A program made the position numbers and the translations under genes. From Bacteroidales bacterium (GTDB taxonomy: Bacteria > Bacteroidota > Bacteroidia > Bacteroidales > F082): a stretch of 43,857 nucleotides of DNA. Numbering within the stretch: the stretch's first letter is position 1; each line of letters begins with the position of its first letter. The stretch covers positions 1 through 43,857 of the forward strand of contig JAKSMV010000026.1 of NCBI GenBank assembly GCA_024400425.1, read 5' to 3'. Of the stretch, positions 7,105 through 15,789 are shown piece after piece. The notes beneath the pieces were generated by a model. That model was not told the DNA's origin. It saw only the letters and a program-made list of their open reading frames with translations, and ran no database searches.

Positions 7105-9033
7105 ATGAAATTTATTAGAGAAATCCTTTTTTCGTTGTTTTTGGCGTCGTGCATGACCTTGTGCGCACAAGATACGATTATGCTTAATGTGGTGAATGTC
7201 AGTGCAGAAAGCGATGGGGTAGAGGCTTTGAAACCATTGGTGGCTCGCAAACTCGACACGTTGGCCTTGCAGTCGAAAAGCACATCTGACCTCTCACAAT
7301 TGCTGATTCAACATAGTCCGGTCTTCATTAAGACATACGGTCCTGGAGGTGTGGCAACAGCATCGTTTCGTGGCACAACGGCAAGTCACACCTTGGTGCT
7401 TTGGAATGGTTTTCAGCTTAATACCCCCAATCTTGGTCAAGTGGATTTCAGCACGATACCTGTCTTTTTGGCCGACGATGTCAGCCTGAATTGGGGTAGC
7501 GGGACATCCAACAACAGCGGAGGTTTGGGCGGTACGGTGAATATCGACAATGCCATGCAATTTGGCGAAGGCTTCTTGCTTGATGCAAAACAAACCTACG
7601 GCAGTTTCAACACATGGGGAAGCTATCTCACCATCGGGAACCGCGGCAAGCACTTTTCGTTTCGGGTGAAAGCCTTTCGCGACTCTTCTGATAACGATTT
7701 CGAATACAATAATATAGCGACCATTCCACACCAACAAATGAAACAGCAGAACGCCTCGTTTGTGGATTACGGTCTGATGCCCGAGATGAGTCTTCTTTTT
7801 AAGAAGAGCATTCTGTCGGTCTCGTCGTGGAACCAATGGAACCATCGCAACCAACCGCCCATCATGACGAATATCGGCAACGTGAATTCCGATGAATGGA
7901 CCGAAAATGATTTTTCGCGCAACTTTCTGTCGTTCAAGACTTTCTGGAATACTGGTAGCCTACAGTTGAAATCGGGGGCTTTTGTGGAAAGCCAACATTA
8001 TTTCTTGGAAACGCGTAATTTGGCCAACGATGCCGTCATCACAAATATCAATTCGGAAAACAAGTCCTTGATTTTGCATCAGATTGTTGCTTTGGACCAG
8101 CAGGTTTACAAGTCATGGAAACTCAACGCCAAGTTGCAATGGGACAACGAGCGCGTAGAGTCGAACAACTATGAAGGTGTGAAACAGCGTGATGTGCTGT
8201 CGGCCTATGCTTCTTTGTCGGGCGAACCCTTTAATAACGCAAAACTTGATGTAACAGCCCGTTACGACTGGACTGATGGTAAACCGATGGGTTTGTTCCC
8301 GACAGCCTCGCTGTCATATCAATTCCCGTTCTTGAAAGCCTTGAGTGTCACGGCTGGTTATAGCCACAACTATCGTAATCCATCGCTAAACGACCTGTAT
8401 TGGTATCCCGGAGGGAATCCCGATTTGCTGCCCGAAAATGGTCGCACGGTGGATTTCGCCTTGAAATATGGTGTGAAGAAAGAACATTTTGGTCTTGAAC
8501 TTCGTTCGGGAGCCTATTTCTCGAAAGTGAAGAATTGGATTCAGTGGATGCCGACTTCGTATCGTTATTGGGTACCCGAAAATGTTTCGTTGGTTTATGC
8601 GCGAGGCATTGAAAACCATGTAGATATGAGTTTCTCTTTGGGCAACTGGAAAGCAAATCTCTCTGGAAATTATGTCTTCAGCGTCACCACCGACGAGGGC
8701 GACAACGCCATCGCACAAGGCACGAACGGCAAGCAGTTGATTTACATTCCGCGTCATCATGGCAACTTGTTCGCCAATGTGAGTTGGAAGACTTGGAGCA
8801 TGAACTACACTTTGGAAATGACCGGAAAACGCAGCACTTCCTATTCAGAAGAGCAGTTCTTTGCCTTTGATTTGCCTGCCTACACTTTGCATCATATCGC
8901 TATTGGTAAGCAAATTAAGCAGTTTCATATCGAGCTGAAATGCAACAATCTTTTCGATACCGATTATCAAAACGTGTTGTGGCGCGCCATGCCTGGAAGA
9001 AGTTTTGAGTTGTTGCTTTCCTTCAAACTCTGA
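7105..9033 (+). CDS. btuB: TonB-dependent outer-membrane receptor, BtuB-like (cobalamin uptake)
   Basis: This is a 642-residue outer-membrane receptor. It has a signal peptide (KFIREILFSLFLASCMTLCAQ), a plug domain (about 45-155; FIKTYGPGGVATASFRGTTASHTLVLWNG, DVSLNWGSGTSNNSGGLGGTVNI) and a 22-strand-type beta-barrel ending in FELLLSFKL with a terminal aromatic/hydrophobic pattern. It lacks the N-terminal CarboxypepD_reg domain of SusC-type receptors, and its length suits BtuB. The start at 7105 gives the signal peptide; an ATG at 7087 is an alternative, and frames further upstream run through the riboswitch. The B12 riboswitch strongly supports uptake of cobalamin or another corrinoid. No btuF, btuC or btuD genes follow, so the rest of the pathway lies elsewhere. 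The stop is 2 bp from the convergent protease gene. Confidence 0.9.
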   Translation: MKFIREILFSLFLASCMTLCAQDTIMLNVVNVSAESDGVEALKPLVARKLDTLALQSKSTSDLSQLLIQHSPVFIKTYGPGGVATASFRGTTASHTLVLWNGFQLNTPNLGQVDFSTIPVFLADDVSLNWGSGTSNNSGGLGGTVNIDNAMQFGEGFLLDAKQTYGSFNTWGSYLTIGNRGKHFSFRVKAFRDSSDNDFEYNNIATIPHQQMKQQNASFVDYGLMPEMSLLFKKSILSVSSWNQWNHRNQPPIMTNIGNVNSDEWTENDFSRNFLSFKTFWNTGSLQLKSGAFVESQHYFLETRNLANDAVITNINSENKSLILHQIVALDQQVYKSWKLNAKLQWDNERVESNNYEGVKQRDVLSAYASLSGEPFNNAKLDVTARYDWTDGKPMGLFPTASLSYQFPFLKALSVTAGYSHNYRNPSLNDLYWYPGGNPDLLPENGRTVDFALKYGVKKEHFGLELRSGAYFSKVKNWIQWMPTSYRYWVPENVSLVYARGIENHVDMSFSLGNWKANLSGNYVFSVTTDEGDNAIAQGTNGKQLIYIPRHHGNLFANVSWKTWSMNYTLEMTGKRSTSYSEEQFFAFDLPAYTLHHIAIGKQIKQFHIELKCNNLFDTDYQNVLWRAMPGRSFELLLSFKL

Positions 9034-9035
9034 GT

Positions 9036-9872
9036 TCAGTTTTTGAAGCCTGCGTTCCAATCAATTTGCTTGTATTCATCATCTTGGCTTGCCGAAAATG
9101 TGTTGTTTCCGTTATCGCCAAACGTGTTGCCATTCTCATCCAAATCGTCATCTGTTTGAGAATATTCGGCTTGCAAGCGTGAGTTTTCCTGTTGTTTTCT
9201 GATGAATTTGACTCCAAGTTTCCACAGGAAAAAGTCACCGACCAAGAATGCAATGGTGAGGATGACGGCAAATCCGTCGCCGAGAGCGTCAGTCGCCATG
9301 AGCAACCAGTCGAAGAGGCCGTGGCATGTTGCGGCAAGAAGAAGTCCAAGGAAGATGTACCGAGAACCTTGCGCCTTGCTCTTGCTGAACTTCGCAAGCG
9401 ACAAGAAATAGCCAAGCACGACGCCAAACAAGAAATGGCCAGGAACTGAAAGCAAACCTCTCACGACGCTGGTGGAAATTCCTGCCGCCCATGACTGTTC
9501 GGCTGCGCCAAATACATACATGATATTCTCGACACATGCAAAGCCTAAACCAATGAAAGTGGCATACACAATGCCATCCATATATTCATCGAAATTCTTG
9601 TCATGCCAAATGAAGATGAGGAAAATGATTAACTTGGAGAATTCTTCTGGTAGTCCAGCTTCAAGGAATGCAGAGTAGAACACCGTATCGGAATACCATA
9701 TACTATTTAATACGCCAACTGTAAACAAGTCGGTTGGAATGGCTAGAATTCCAACAAGAAATGCTTTCAGCAGACTTTTGATTGGTTCTTTTTGATACTT
9801 GTCTTGCTTGTTGATAAAAATCATCAACAGAATAACAGGCAAGATAGAAAGTGCAAGAAGCGTATAATCCAT
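9036..9872 (-). CDS. PrsW-family intramembrane metalloprotease
   Basis: This is a 278-residue polytopic membrane protein with about eight hydrophobic segments. It has the conserved PrsW motifs: EE at 76-77 (GLPEEFSK), EN at 115-116 (FACVENIMYV), PGH with H146, and H184/D188 in CHGLFDWLL. These are the proposed metal ligands of the family. In Bacillus, PrsW cleaves the anti-sigma factor RsiW. The substrate here is unknown, and the anti-sigma-like protein at 32911 is far away. The C-terminal 50 residues are a hydrophilic, Asn/Asp-rich tail of low complexity. It is a single gene, convergent with the receptor and divergent from guaA. Confidence 0.88.
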   Translation of the reverse strand: MDYTLLALSILPVILLMIFINKQDKYQKEPIKSLLKAFLVGILAIPTDLFTVGVLNSIWYSDTVFYSAFLEAGLPEEFSKLIIFLIFIWHDKNFDEYMDGIVYATFIGLGFACVENIMYVFGAAEQSWAAGISTSVVRGLLSVPGHFLFGVVLGYFLSLAKFSKSKAQGSRYIFLGLLLAATCHGLFDWLLMATDALGDGFAVILTIAFLVGDFFLWKLGVKFIRKQQENSRLQAEYSQTDDDLDENGNTFGDNGNNTFSASQDDEYKQIDWNAGFKN

Positions 9873-9894
9873 CGTATTTATATTATGTGAGGCA

Positions 9895-9934
9895 CAAAAA
9901 TAATAAAAACGTGTGTGAAAATAACCTATCTTTG
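9895..9934. promoter_or_regulatory. Divergent promoters for the PrsW gene and guaA
   Basis: CAAAAATA at 9895-9902 is TATTTTTG on the minus strand, 23 bp before the protease ATG. TATCTTTG at 9927-9934 serves guaA, 17 bp before its ATG. The two -7 boxes are separated by 24 bp. Confidence 0.65.
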
Positions 9935-9951
9935 CGCAAATTTTTACAACT

Positions 9952-11526
9952 ATGCAAGAAATGATTCTTATCCTAGACTTCGGTTCGCAGGTTACCCAGT
10001 TGATTGGTCGCCGCTTGCGCGAACTGAATGTATATTGCGAAATCCATCCTTATAACAAGATTCCCGCCATTGGCGAAAATGTCAAAGGCGTGATTCTCAG
10101 CGGCAGCCCGTTTTCGGTGCGCGACGAAAAAGCACCTTTCGTCAACCTCGAAGGCATTAAAGGCAAGTTGCCGTTGCTGGGAATTTGCTACGGCTCCCAG
10201 TTTATGGCGCAGCATTTCGGTGGTGAAGTGAATGGCTCCATCGCTCGTGAATATGGTCGCGCCATGTTGACGGTCGTTGACGAACAATCGCCTCTGTTCA
10301 TGGGAGTTAGCAAGAGCAGCCAAGTGTGGATGAGTCACGGCGACACCATTGCAAAGTTACCTACCAATGCCCGCGTCATCGCTTCTACAGAAGATGTCGA
10401 GAATGCGGCATATCACATTGAAGGTGAAGAGACTTACGCTGTACAATTCCACCCTGAAGTGTTCCATACAAAGGAAGGCCCGAAGATGCTGGAGAATTTC
10501 GCCATGCGCATCTGCGGTTGCAAGGGCGATTGGACCTCTGATTCGTTCATCGACAGTACCGTTGAGAGCCTGCGCAAACAACTGGGTGACGACAAGGTCA
10601 TTCTTGGCCTCTCGGGCGGTGTCGATAGTACTGTGGCTGCCGTGTTGCTTAACAAAGCCATTGGCAATCATCTGACTTGTATTTTCGTTGATAATGGCTT
10701 GCTGCGCAAGAACGAATTCGAAGACGTGCTTGATTCATACAAGGAAATGGGACTCAATGTGATTGGTGTTCACTCTGGAGCCTTATTCCTAAAGAAACTG
10801 GAAGGTGTCACCGATCCTGAAGCCAAGCGCAAGGCTATCGGTTCGACCTTCATTGAGGTGTTTGATGCCGAAGCCCAGAAGATTGAAGGCGCTCGTTGGC
10901 TGGCTCAAGGAACCATTTATCCCGATGTCATCGAAAGCGTGAGCGTGAACGGCCCGAGCTGTAAGATCAAGTCGCATCACAATGTGGGTGGCTTGCCCGA
11001 GAAGATGAACCTGAAGATTGTGGAACCGTTGCGTACCTTGTTCAAGGACGAAGTGCGCCGTGTGGGTCGTGCCTTGGGCATCAAGCGCGAACTCATTGGT
11101 CGTCATCCTTTCCCCGGACCGAGCCTTGGAATCCGTATTTTGGGTGAAGTCACAGAGGAGAAACTCCGTATCTTGCGCGATGCCGACGACATCTTCATCA
11201 AGGGATTGCGTAACTGGCCTTGTGAGTTGCCGAGTGCATCATATCCTAACGAAATGGCTGATAACCTATACGATAGCATCTGGCAAGCTGGCACAATGTT
11301 GTTACCAGTGAAGTCGGTCGGCGTGATGGGCGACGAACGCAGCTACGAATATACCATCGCCTTGCGTGCTGTCATCTCAACCGATGGCATGACCGCCGAC
11401 TGGGTGCATCTGCCATACGAATTCATGGCCAAAGTGTCGAATGACATTATTAATAAGGTAAAGGGTGTGAATCGCGTCTGCTACGACATTTCGTCGAAAC
11501 CACCTGCGACCATCGAATGGGAATAA
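9952..11526 (+). CDS. guaA: GMP synthase (glutamine-hydrolysing)
   Basis: This is a 524-residue full-length GuaA that converts XMP, glutamine and ATP to GMP in purine synthesis. The N-terminal class I glutamine amidotransferase domain (1-190) has the nucleophile C79 in GICYGSQ and the H167/E169 pair in QFHPEVFHT. The ATP-pyrophosphatase domain has the PP-loop SGGVDST (221-227). The C-terminal dimerisation domain ends KPPATIEWE, as is typical. All catalytic residues are present and the length is normal. The ATG at 9952 follows a TATCTTTG box by 17 bp, so the leader is only about ten bases. It is monocistronic, with a strong terminator downstream. Confidence 0.98.
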   Translation: MQEMILILDFGSQVTQLIGRRLRELNVYCEIHPYNKIPAIGENVKGVILSGSPFSVRDEKAPFVNLEGIKGKLPLLGICYGSQFMAQHFGGEVNGSIAREYGRAMLTVVDEQSPLFMGVSKSSQVWMSHGDTIAKLPTNARVIASTEDVENAAYHIEGEETYAVQFHPEVFHTKEGPKMLENFAMRICGCKGDWTSDSFIDSTVESLRKQLGDDKVILGLSGGVDSTVAAVLLNKAIGNHLTCIFVDNGLLRKNEFEDVLDSYKEMGLNVIGVHSGALFLKKLEGVTDPEAKRKAIGSTFIEVFDAEAQKIEGARWLAQGTIYPDVIESVSVNGPSCKIKSHHNVGGLPEKMNLKIVEPLRTLFKDEVRRVGRALGIKRELIGRHPFPGPSLGIRILGEVTEEKLRILRDADDIFIKGLRNWPCELPSASYPNEMADNLYDSIWQAGTMLLPVKSVGVMGDERSYEYTIALRAVISTDGMTADWVHLPYEFMAKVSNDIINKVKGVNRVCYDISSKPPATIEWE

Positions 11527-11552
11527 TTGAAAACGAGTAAATCAATAACTTG

Positions 11553-11590
11553 AAAGTTGGCGTTCCGATAGATTCGGCGACGCCAACTTT
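11553..11590. terminator. Bidirectional terminator between guaA and the kinase gene
   Basis: The arms AAAGTTGGCG (11553-11562) and CGCCAACTTT (11581-11590) pair perfectly, with a smaller inner stem (CCGA/TCGG) and a T run continuing to 11594 on the plus strand. It overlaps nothing and serves guaA. It may also serve the convergent kinase gene, whose stop is 3 bp away. Confidence 0.8.
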
Positions 11591-11592
11591 TT

Positions 11593-14025
11593 TTATCCAA
11601 GCAAGTTGTCGATGTTTTCAATCAATTCATCGGCTTGGTTCATGAATTGTGTGGCGTCGTCAATCCAGTTGGGATAGGATTCAGCCGCGTCTGTCGTGCC
11701 TCGCAACTCGTTCATCTTTGAAAGGAAAGAAGTGTCTTGTTCCAACTGGGTAAACATTGGTAACATCTTGTGGCACAGCGCTTGTGCGCCGACGAAATCG
11801 TTGTTGTCGATGCAAGTGTTCAAGGCGAGCAAATCGTTGGCAGTGGAGGAGGAGAAGACTTCCAAAATGGAACGGATGGCTTCGCTGTCGTTACCCATTA
11901 TTTCGCAAAAAACTGGGAAATTTCCCTTAAATGGACTTTCTGAAGTGTTGCTTGACGATTCAGTAGTTCTTCCGAATAATTCTTCTAAGTCTTTCATGTT
12001 GAATGGCTTATGGATGAAGCCGTCGAAACCTTCCTCGTTGGCTTTTTCGCAGTTGTATTCCATGCGAGCTGTCATTAGAATCACAGGCTTGTCAGCGTTT
12101 ACATTTTTGAATAGATGAAGGATTTCGTTTCCGCTGAGGGCACCCATCTCGCGGTCGGTAAGGATGTAGTCGTAGGCGTCGATTTGCTGCAAGGCATTTT
12201 CGATGTCGTCTTTCGAGCGACATGGAATGCCAACGTGCCCTAATTTTTCAAGAAGACCTTCAACAACCGAAAGCAAAGTATTGTCGTCGTCAATAATCAA
12301 GATGTTGAGTGACAGATAATTGTGTTGTATAATTGCATTCGTGATTTCCGGTTCGTCATGTGCGATTTCTACAGGTATCCTAACGCTGAAATGGCTTCCT
12401 TTCCCGACTTCCGACTCGACCTTGATTTCGCCTTCCAGCAAGTCAACGAGACCTTTAACAACGGACAAACCATAGCCGCTGCCTTCGGCAAATTGGTTGT
12501 AGGTATCGATGCGGGCAAATGGCTTAAAAACCTCGTCGATTTTGTCTTGTGGAATGCCTAAACCAGTATCAGTAATGTCAAAGGCAAGTCTGTCACCATC
12601 CATTTTAGCGAAGAACTCCACAGTCCCTTCCAAAGTGTATTTAATACCGTTTGAAATCAAATTGCTTATTATCTGCTTGATTTTCAGCTTGTCTGAATTG
12701 ACAATGGTTCCTTCTTTTAAATCGGTGTCGAAAATGAATTGCAGCTTTTTCTGTCGGGCAATGGGTTCGAACATGGCGGCTGTCTCTTGGCAAAGTGCAA
12801 GCGCATCGAAAGGTGCATTTTCGGCTTTCAGCTTGCCTTGTTCCAGACTCGAAAATTCCAGAAGGTTGGTGAGCAAGTTGAGAATATGGTCGGCAGACTG
12901 TTCTATTGAGTTAATTTCCTTCTCGTTGACTGTCTTATCCATGAGTTCGGCATTGCCAAGAATGGAAGTCAAAGGGGTTTTGATGTCGTGCGAAACCGAA
13001 AGAAGCAGTTTGTGACGACTTTCAAGCACTTCTTCGGTCCGCTTTTGTGCTTCTTCTGCAGCGCGTCGCATCTTCGAAATCTTGTTTACATCGCTGATAA
13101 TCAATATTATGAATATGATTATCAAAATCAATGTGGCAAATCCAATCAAGGATGAGATTTTGGTGTTCTTCTCGATAAAGGCTTCGCTTTTCGCAATTTC
13201 CGATACGGTCGAGTCGAGGATTTCCTGATTGAGCTGCAACAACATGGTCGAGATGTTTTCCGATAGTCGGTTGTCATCGGCAATCAGTTGGCTGGCTTGC
13301 TTCTCGTATTCCTTAATTTTGTTTTGATATTCGCTTTTGGCTTTGTCGGACAGCGAACGTAAGTCGTAGAGAATCGGAAGACTATCAGTTGTGTGCTGTG
13401 TTAAAGTGTCGTGTTTCACGACCGAGACTTGCACAATGCTGTCTTGTTCGGGACTGAACACATTGCCCAACCTTTGCCAAAAGTTGCGTTTCTTGCCTTG
13501 GTGGACAATAGTGTCTTTGATAGTCGTGGTTACGAGAGTGGGCTCTTTGTGTTCGGAAGGTTGATAGTCGTCAATGGTGCGGTCGAATTCTGCTAAAGGA
13601 TCGAAATTGTAGAATTGCATTGAAAGTGCATAACTGACTTTGCCTTTCTTTTCAATGAGTGTCGCAATCTCCTTGATTCTCTGTTTGTTCTGGTCGCTCA
13701 TTCCGGTAGTCGAAATGGAGTCGGCAATGGCATGCAGTTCATCGCGTTGCTTAGCGAATGTAGTGATGAGTTGGGAGTTGTTGGAAAAGGCAATGAGATT
13801 GGATGAGTTCTGAGCTTCGTGAACTTTCTGCGTAAATTTGCTGGCCCACTCAAGGGCTGCAGTCTGTGACTTGATGTTAGTTCTTTGATTTTCAATGGAG
13901 TGTCGTAATCCATGAATATAAAAGAACATGGCACAGCATAGTGCGATTACGAAAAGATAGGTCGCGATAATTTTCCAATTCGTATGCCGTTCAGCGGAAT
14001 TCTTGTGTTTTTCTTCTTTTGTCAT
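11593..14025 (-). CDS. Hybrid sensor histidine kinase with receiver and HPt domains
   Basis: This is an 810-residue inner-membrane kinase. TM1 spans 18-39, a periplasmic, coiled-coil-prone sensor region spans 40-290, and TM2 spans 292-311. HisKA follows with phospho-accepting H346 (SVSHDIKTPLT). The HATPase domain has its N box (ISNLISNGIKYT), G1 (DTGLGIP) and G2 (GSGYGLSVV). The receiver domain (about 581-685) has acidic DDD and phospho-acceptor D624 (ILTDREM) with K683 in HKPF. The C-terminal HPt-like domain (about 705-810) has candidate H752 in CHKMLPMF. This is a complete four-step phosphorelay in one chain, but no response regulator is adjacent. The nearest candidate partner is the NtrC-type regulator at 22476-23636. 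Its stimulus is unknown; the periplasmic part resembles no sensor fold that I recognise. Confidence 0.93.
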   Translation of the reverse strand: MTKEEKHKNSAERHTNWKIIATYLFVIALCCAMFFYIHGLRHSIENQRTNIKSQTAALEWASKFTQKVHEAQNSSNLIAFSNNSQLITTFAKQRDELHAIADSISTTGMSDQNKQRIKEIATLIEKKGKVSYALSMQFYNFDPLAEFDRTIDDYQPSEHKEPTLVTTTIKDTIVHQGKKRNFWQRLGNVFSPEQDSIVQVSVVKHDTLTQHTTDSLPILYDLRSLSDKAKSEYQNKIKEYEKQASQLIADDNRLSENISTMLLQLNQEILDSTVSEIAKSEAFIEKNTKISSLIGFATLILIIIFIILIISDVNKISKMRRAAEEAQKRTEEVLESRHKLLLSVSHDIKTPLTSILGNAELMDKTVNEKEINSIEQSADHILNLLTNLLEFSSLEQGKLKAENAPFDALALCQETAAMFEPIARQKKLQFIFDTDLKEGTIVNSDKLKIKQIISNLISNGIKYTLEGTVEFFAKMDGDRLAFDITDTGLGIPQDKIDEVFKPFARIDTYNQFAEGSGYGLSVVKGLVDLLEGEIKVESEVGKGSHFSVRIPVEIAHDEPEITNAIIQHNYLSLNILIIDDDNTLLSVVEGLLEKLGHVGIPCRSKDDIENALQQIDAYDYILTDREMGALSGNEILHLFKNVNADKPVILMTARMEYNCEKANEEGFDGFIHKPFNMKDLEELFGRTTESSSNTSESPFKGNFPVFCEIMGNDSEAIRSILEVFSSSTANDLLALNTCIDNNDFVGAQALCHKMLPMFTQLEQDTSFLSKMNELRGTTDAAESYPNWIDDATQFMNQADELIENIDNLLG

Positions 14026-14032
14026 GACGCTG

Positions 14033-14058
14033 CAAATGTAGGTTTTTTCTTATTTTTG
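14033..14058. promoter_or_regulatory. Back-to-back promoters (kinase and beta-grasp operon)
   Basis: CAAATGTA at 14033-14040 is TACATTTG on the minus strand and lies only 7 bp before the kinase ATG, implying an almost leaderless mRNA. TATTTTTG at 14051-14058 serves the plus-strand gene at 14075. The boxes are 10 bp apart, so polymerase binding at one promoter should interfere with the other (inference). Confidence 0.6.
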
Positions 14059-14074
14059 CGCAAATTATTTAGTC

Positions 14075-14266
14075 ATGAAAGTTTTTGTCAACGACGTAGA
14101 AGTCAACATTTTCGAGGGTGCTCGCGTGATTGATGCCGCCCATAAGTTCATCCAACAATTCGAGTTGTTCGAAAAGCTCCGCCGCTTATCCGTGCGTGAT
14201 GCTTTCGGAAACCATATCGGCCTTGATGGTGCCTTGCGTGAAGGAAGTAAGATTTATTTGGATTAA
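14075..14266 (+). CDS. Small beta-grasp-like protein, unknown function
   Basis: This is a 63-residue protein that starts with a beta-hairpin (MKVFVNDVEVNIFEGARVIDAA), has a central helix, and ends with GNHIGLDGALREGSKIYLD. The order strand-strand-helix-strand, with a final Gly-rich turn leading into a strand, is like the ThiS/MoaD/2Fe-2S ubiquitin-type beta-grasp fold. There is no C-terminal Gly-Gly and no Cys cluster, so it is neither a sulfur carrier nor a ferredoxin. It resembles the N-terminal segment of larger beta-grasp enzymes. It has its own TATTTTTG promoter and lies 12 bp before the 5'-nucleotidase gene, so the two form an operon. Its function is unknown. Confidence 0.7.
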   Translation: MKVFVNDVEVNIFEGARVIDAAHKFIQQFELFEKLRRLSVRDAFGNHIGLDGALREGSKIYLD

Positions 14267-14278
14267 AACATTCGTATT

Positions 14279-15718
14279 ATGAAACGTTTCTTATTTTTCA
14301 TTGTAACTATTTGCTTAGTAGTTCTTTGTGGCTGTGAATCTAATCCTGTTTCCCAAAAGCAGAGCATTAATGATGAGGAGGTTGAAGTGGCCATATTGGC
14401 GGTGAACGATGCCCATGCCAATATAGATTTGTTCCCCAAGTTTGGGGCGTTGGTTGACAGCTTGAGGAGTGTTTATCCTGATTTGCTGGTGTTTTCGGGT
14501 GGTGACAACCGTACGGGAAATCCGGTCAACGACCAATACAATCCTGTAAATTATCCAATGATTGAATTGATGAATAAGGTGGGCTTCGATGTCTCGGCGG
14601 TTGGCAATCATGAGTGGGATGCCGATGTCGTGAATTTGCAGAATAGCATCGAGCAGGCCAACTTTCCGTTTTTGTGCGCTAATGTATTCATTCCTAATTC
14701 GTTGAATCTCGATATAAAGCCATTTATGATTATTGAAAACCAAGGAGTGAAGATTGCTGTCGTAGGCATGATCGAACTGCGTCATGATGGTATTCCTGGA
14801 GCTCACCCAAAGAACCTGACCCAAGTGAGTTTCAAGCCGGCATCAAAGGTTCTTCCTGATTACAAATACCTTAGTAATGAAAACGACTTGATGATTTTGC
14901 TTTCGCATTGTGGCTACGAGGATGATGTGGAACTTGCCCAAGCTAATCCATATTTGGATGCCATCATCGGCGGCCATTCGCATACTTTGGTGGAAAATCC
15001 TCGTGAAGTGAATGGCGTTCTGGTCACTCAGTCGGGGTCGCATCTTGAGTATGCAACCCTACACCTTTTTAATATAAAGAACGGAGAGGTCGTCAAGAAG
15101 AGCGCTAAAGTGCTGAACGTGAAAGATTCAAAGAAGAAAGATGCCGAACTACAGACCTTGATTGATAATTTCAACAATTCACCGAGTTTGAATGAGGCTA
15201 TTGCTATTGCCACGACGAAATTCGAGAATAGGGAAGAGTTGGGTTGCATGATGACCGATGCCATTCGTGAGATAAGCAATGCCGATTTTGCTTTCCAAAA
15301 CACGGGCGGAGTGCGCGTCAACTACCTGAAAAAGGGACCGATTACGGTGAAGGATGTCTATATGATTGACCCTTTCAACAATGAAATCGTGGTCTATCAG
15401 ATGACTGGCGCCCAAGTCGAGAAATTCATCATCAATTCATATAGAAAAAATGGTCGTTATCCCTCGCACGTTTCAGGCATGAAATATGAGGTTGTCGGAA
15501 GTGGTAACAAGCTGAAAGCCAATATTGTGACCGACAAAGGGAAGTTTTCGAAGAATGCGACTTACAAGGTTGCGATGAACAGTTATATGGCCTCGACGGT
15601 AAACATCGAAAGCCTTGATGAAGGCCAAAGCCAATACATGACTTCGGAGGAGATGATGATTGAATTTTTAAGGAAACAAAAAACGGTTGATTATCAAGGA
15701 GTAAGTAGAGTTAAGTAA
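14279..15718 (+). CDS. Lipoprotein 5'-nucleotidase / metallophosphatase (UshA-like)
   Basis: This is a 479-residue protein with a lipoprotein signal (KRFLFFIVTICLVVLCGC). The N-terminal calcineurin-like metallophosphatase domain carries the metal-binding motifs in order: NDAH (in LAVNDAHANI), GGDN, GNHEWD and GGHSHT, plus a conserved histidine in ILLSHCG. The C-terminal 5'-nucleotidase domain (about 300-470) has LGCMMTDAIREI, the substrate-binding FQNTGGVR and DPFNNEIVV. The enzyme probably hydrolyses extracellular nucleotides to nucleosides and phosphate at the cell surface or periplasm. Similar enzymes in Bacteroidota are found as two-gene sets, whereas here both domains are in one chain. 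It is the second gene of the operon with the small beta-grasp-like protein. Confidence 0.9.
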   Translation: MKRFLFFIVTICLVVLCGCESNPVSQKQSINDEEVEVAILAVNDAHANIDLFPKFGALVDSLRSVYPDLLVFSGGDNRTGNPVNDQYNPVNYPMIELMNKVGFDVSAVGNHEWDADVVNLQNSIEQANFPFLCANVFIPNSLNLDIKPFMIIENQGVKIAVVGMIELRHDGIPGAHPKNLTQVSFKPASKVLPDYKYLSNENDLMILLSHCGYEDDVELAQANPYLDAIIGGHSHTLVENPREVNGVLVTQSGSHLEYATLHLFNIKNGEVVKKSAKVLNVKDSKKKDAELQTLIDNFNNSPSLNEAIAIATTKFENREELGCMMTDAIREISNADFAFQNTGGVRVNYLKKGPITVKDVYMIDPFNNEIVVYQMTGAQVEKFIINSYRKNGRYPSHVSGMKYEVVGSGNKLKANIVTDKGKFSKNATYKVAMNSYMASTVNIESLDEGQSQYMTSEEMMIEFLRKQKTVDYQGVSRVK

Positions 15719-15724
15719 ATTTCC

Positions 15725-15756
15725 TTTGTGTAGTTCAATTACATTTTGTATTTTTG
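15725..15756 (+). promoter_or_regulatory. Complete Bacteroidota promoter (TTTG-N20-TATTTTTG)
   Basis: TTTG at 15725-15728 and TATTTTTG at 15749-15756 are separated by 20 bp, the standard spacing for the -33 and -7 elements. The promoter lies 33 bp upstream of the epimerase ATG and starts 7 bp after the nucleotidase stop. Confidence 0.75.
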
Positions 15757-15789
15757 CCGCCTAATTTTGACAGATTGAAATCGAAAAAA

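Noticed and set aside
7294..7854. 186-codon antisense frame under the TonB-dependent receptor
   Set aside because: The receptor is strongly supported by the riboswitch and plug/barrel motifs; the antisense frame has no start context or domain.
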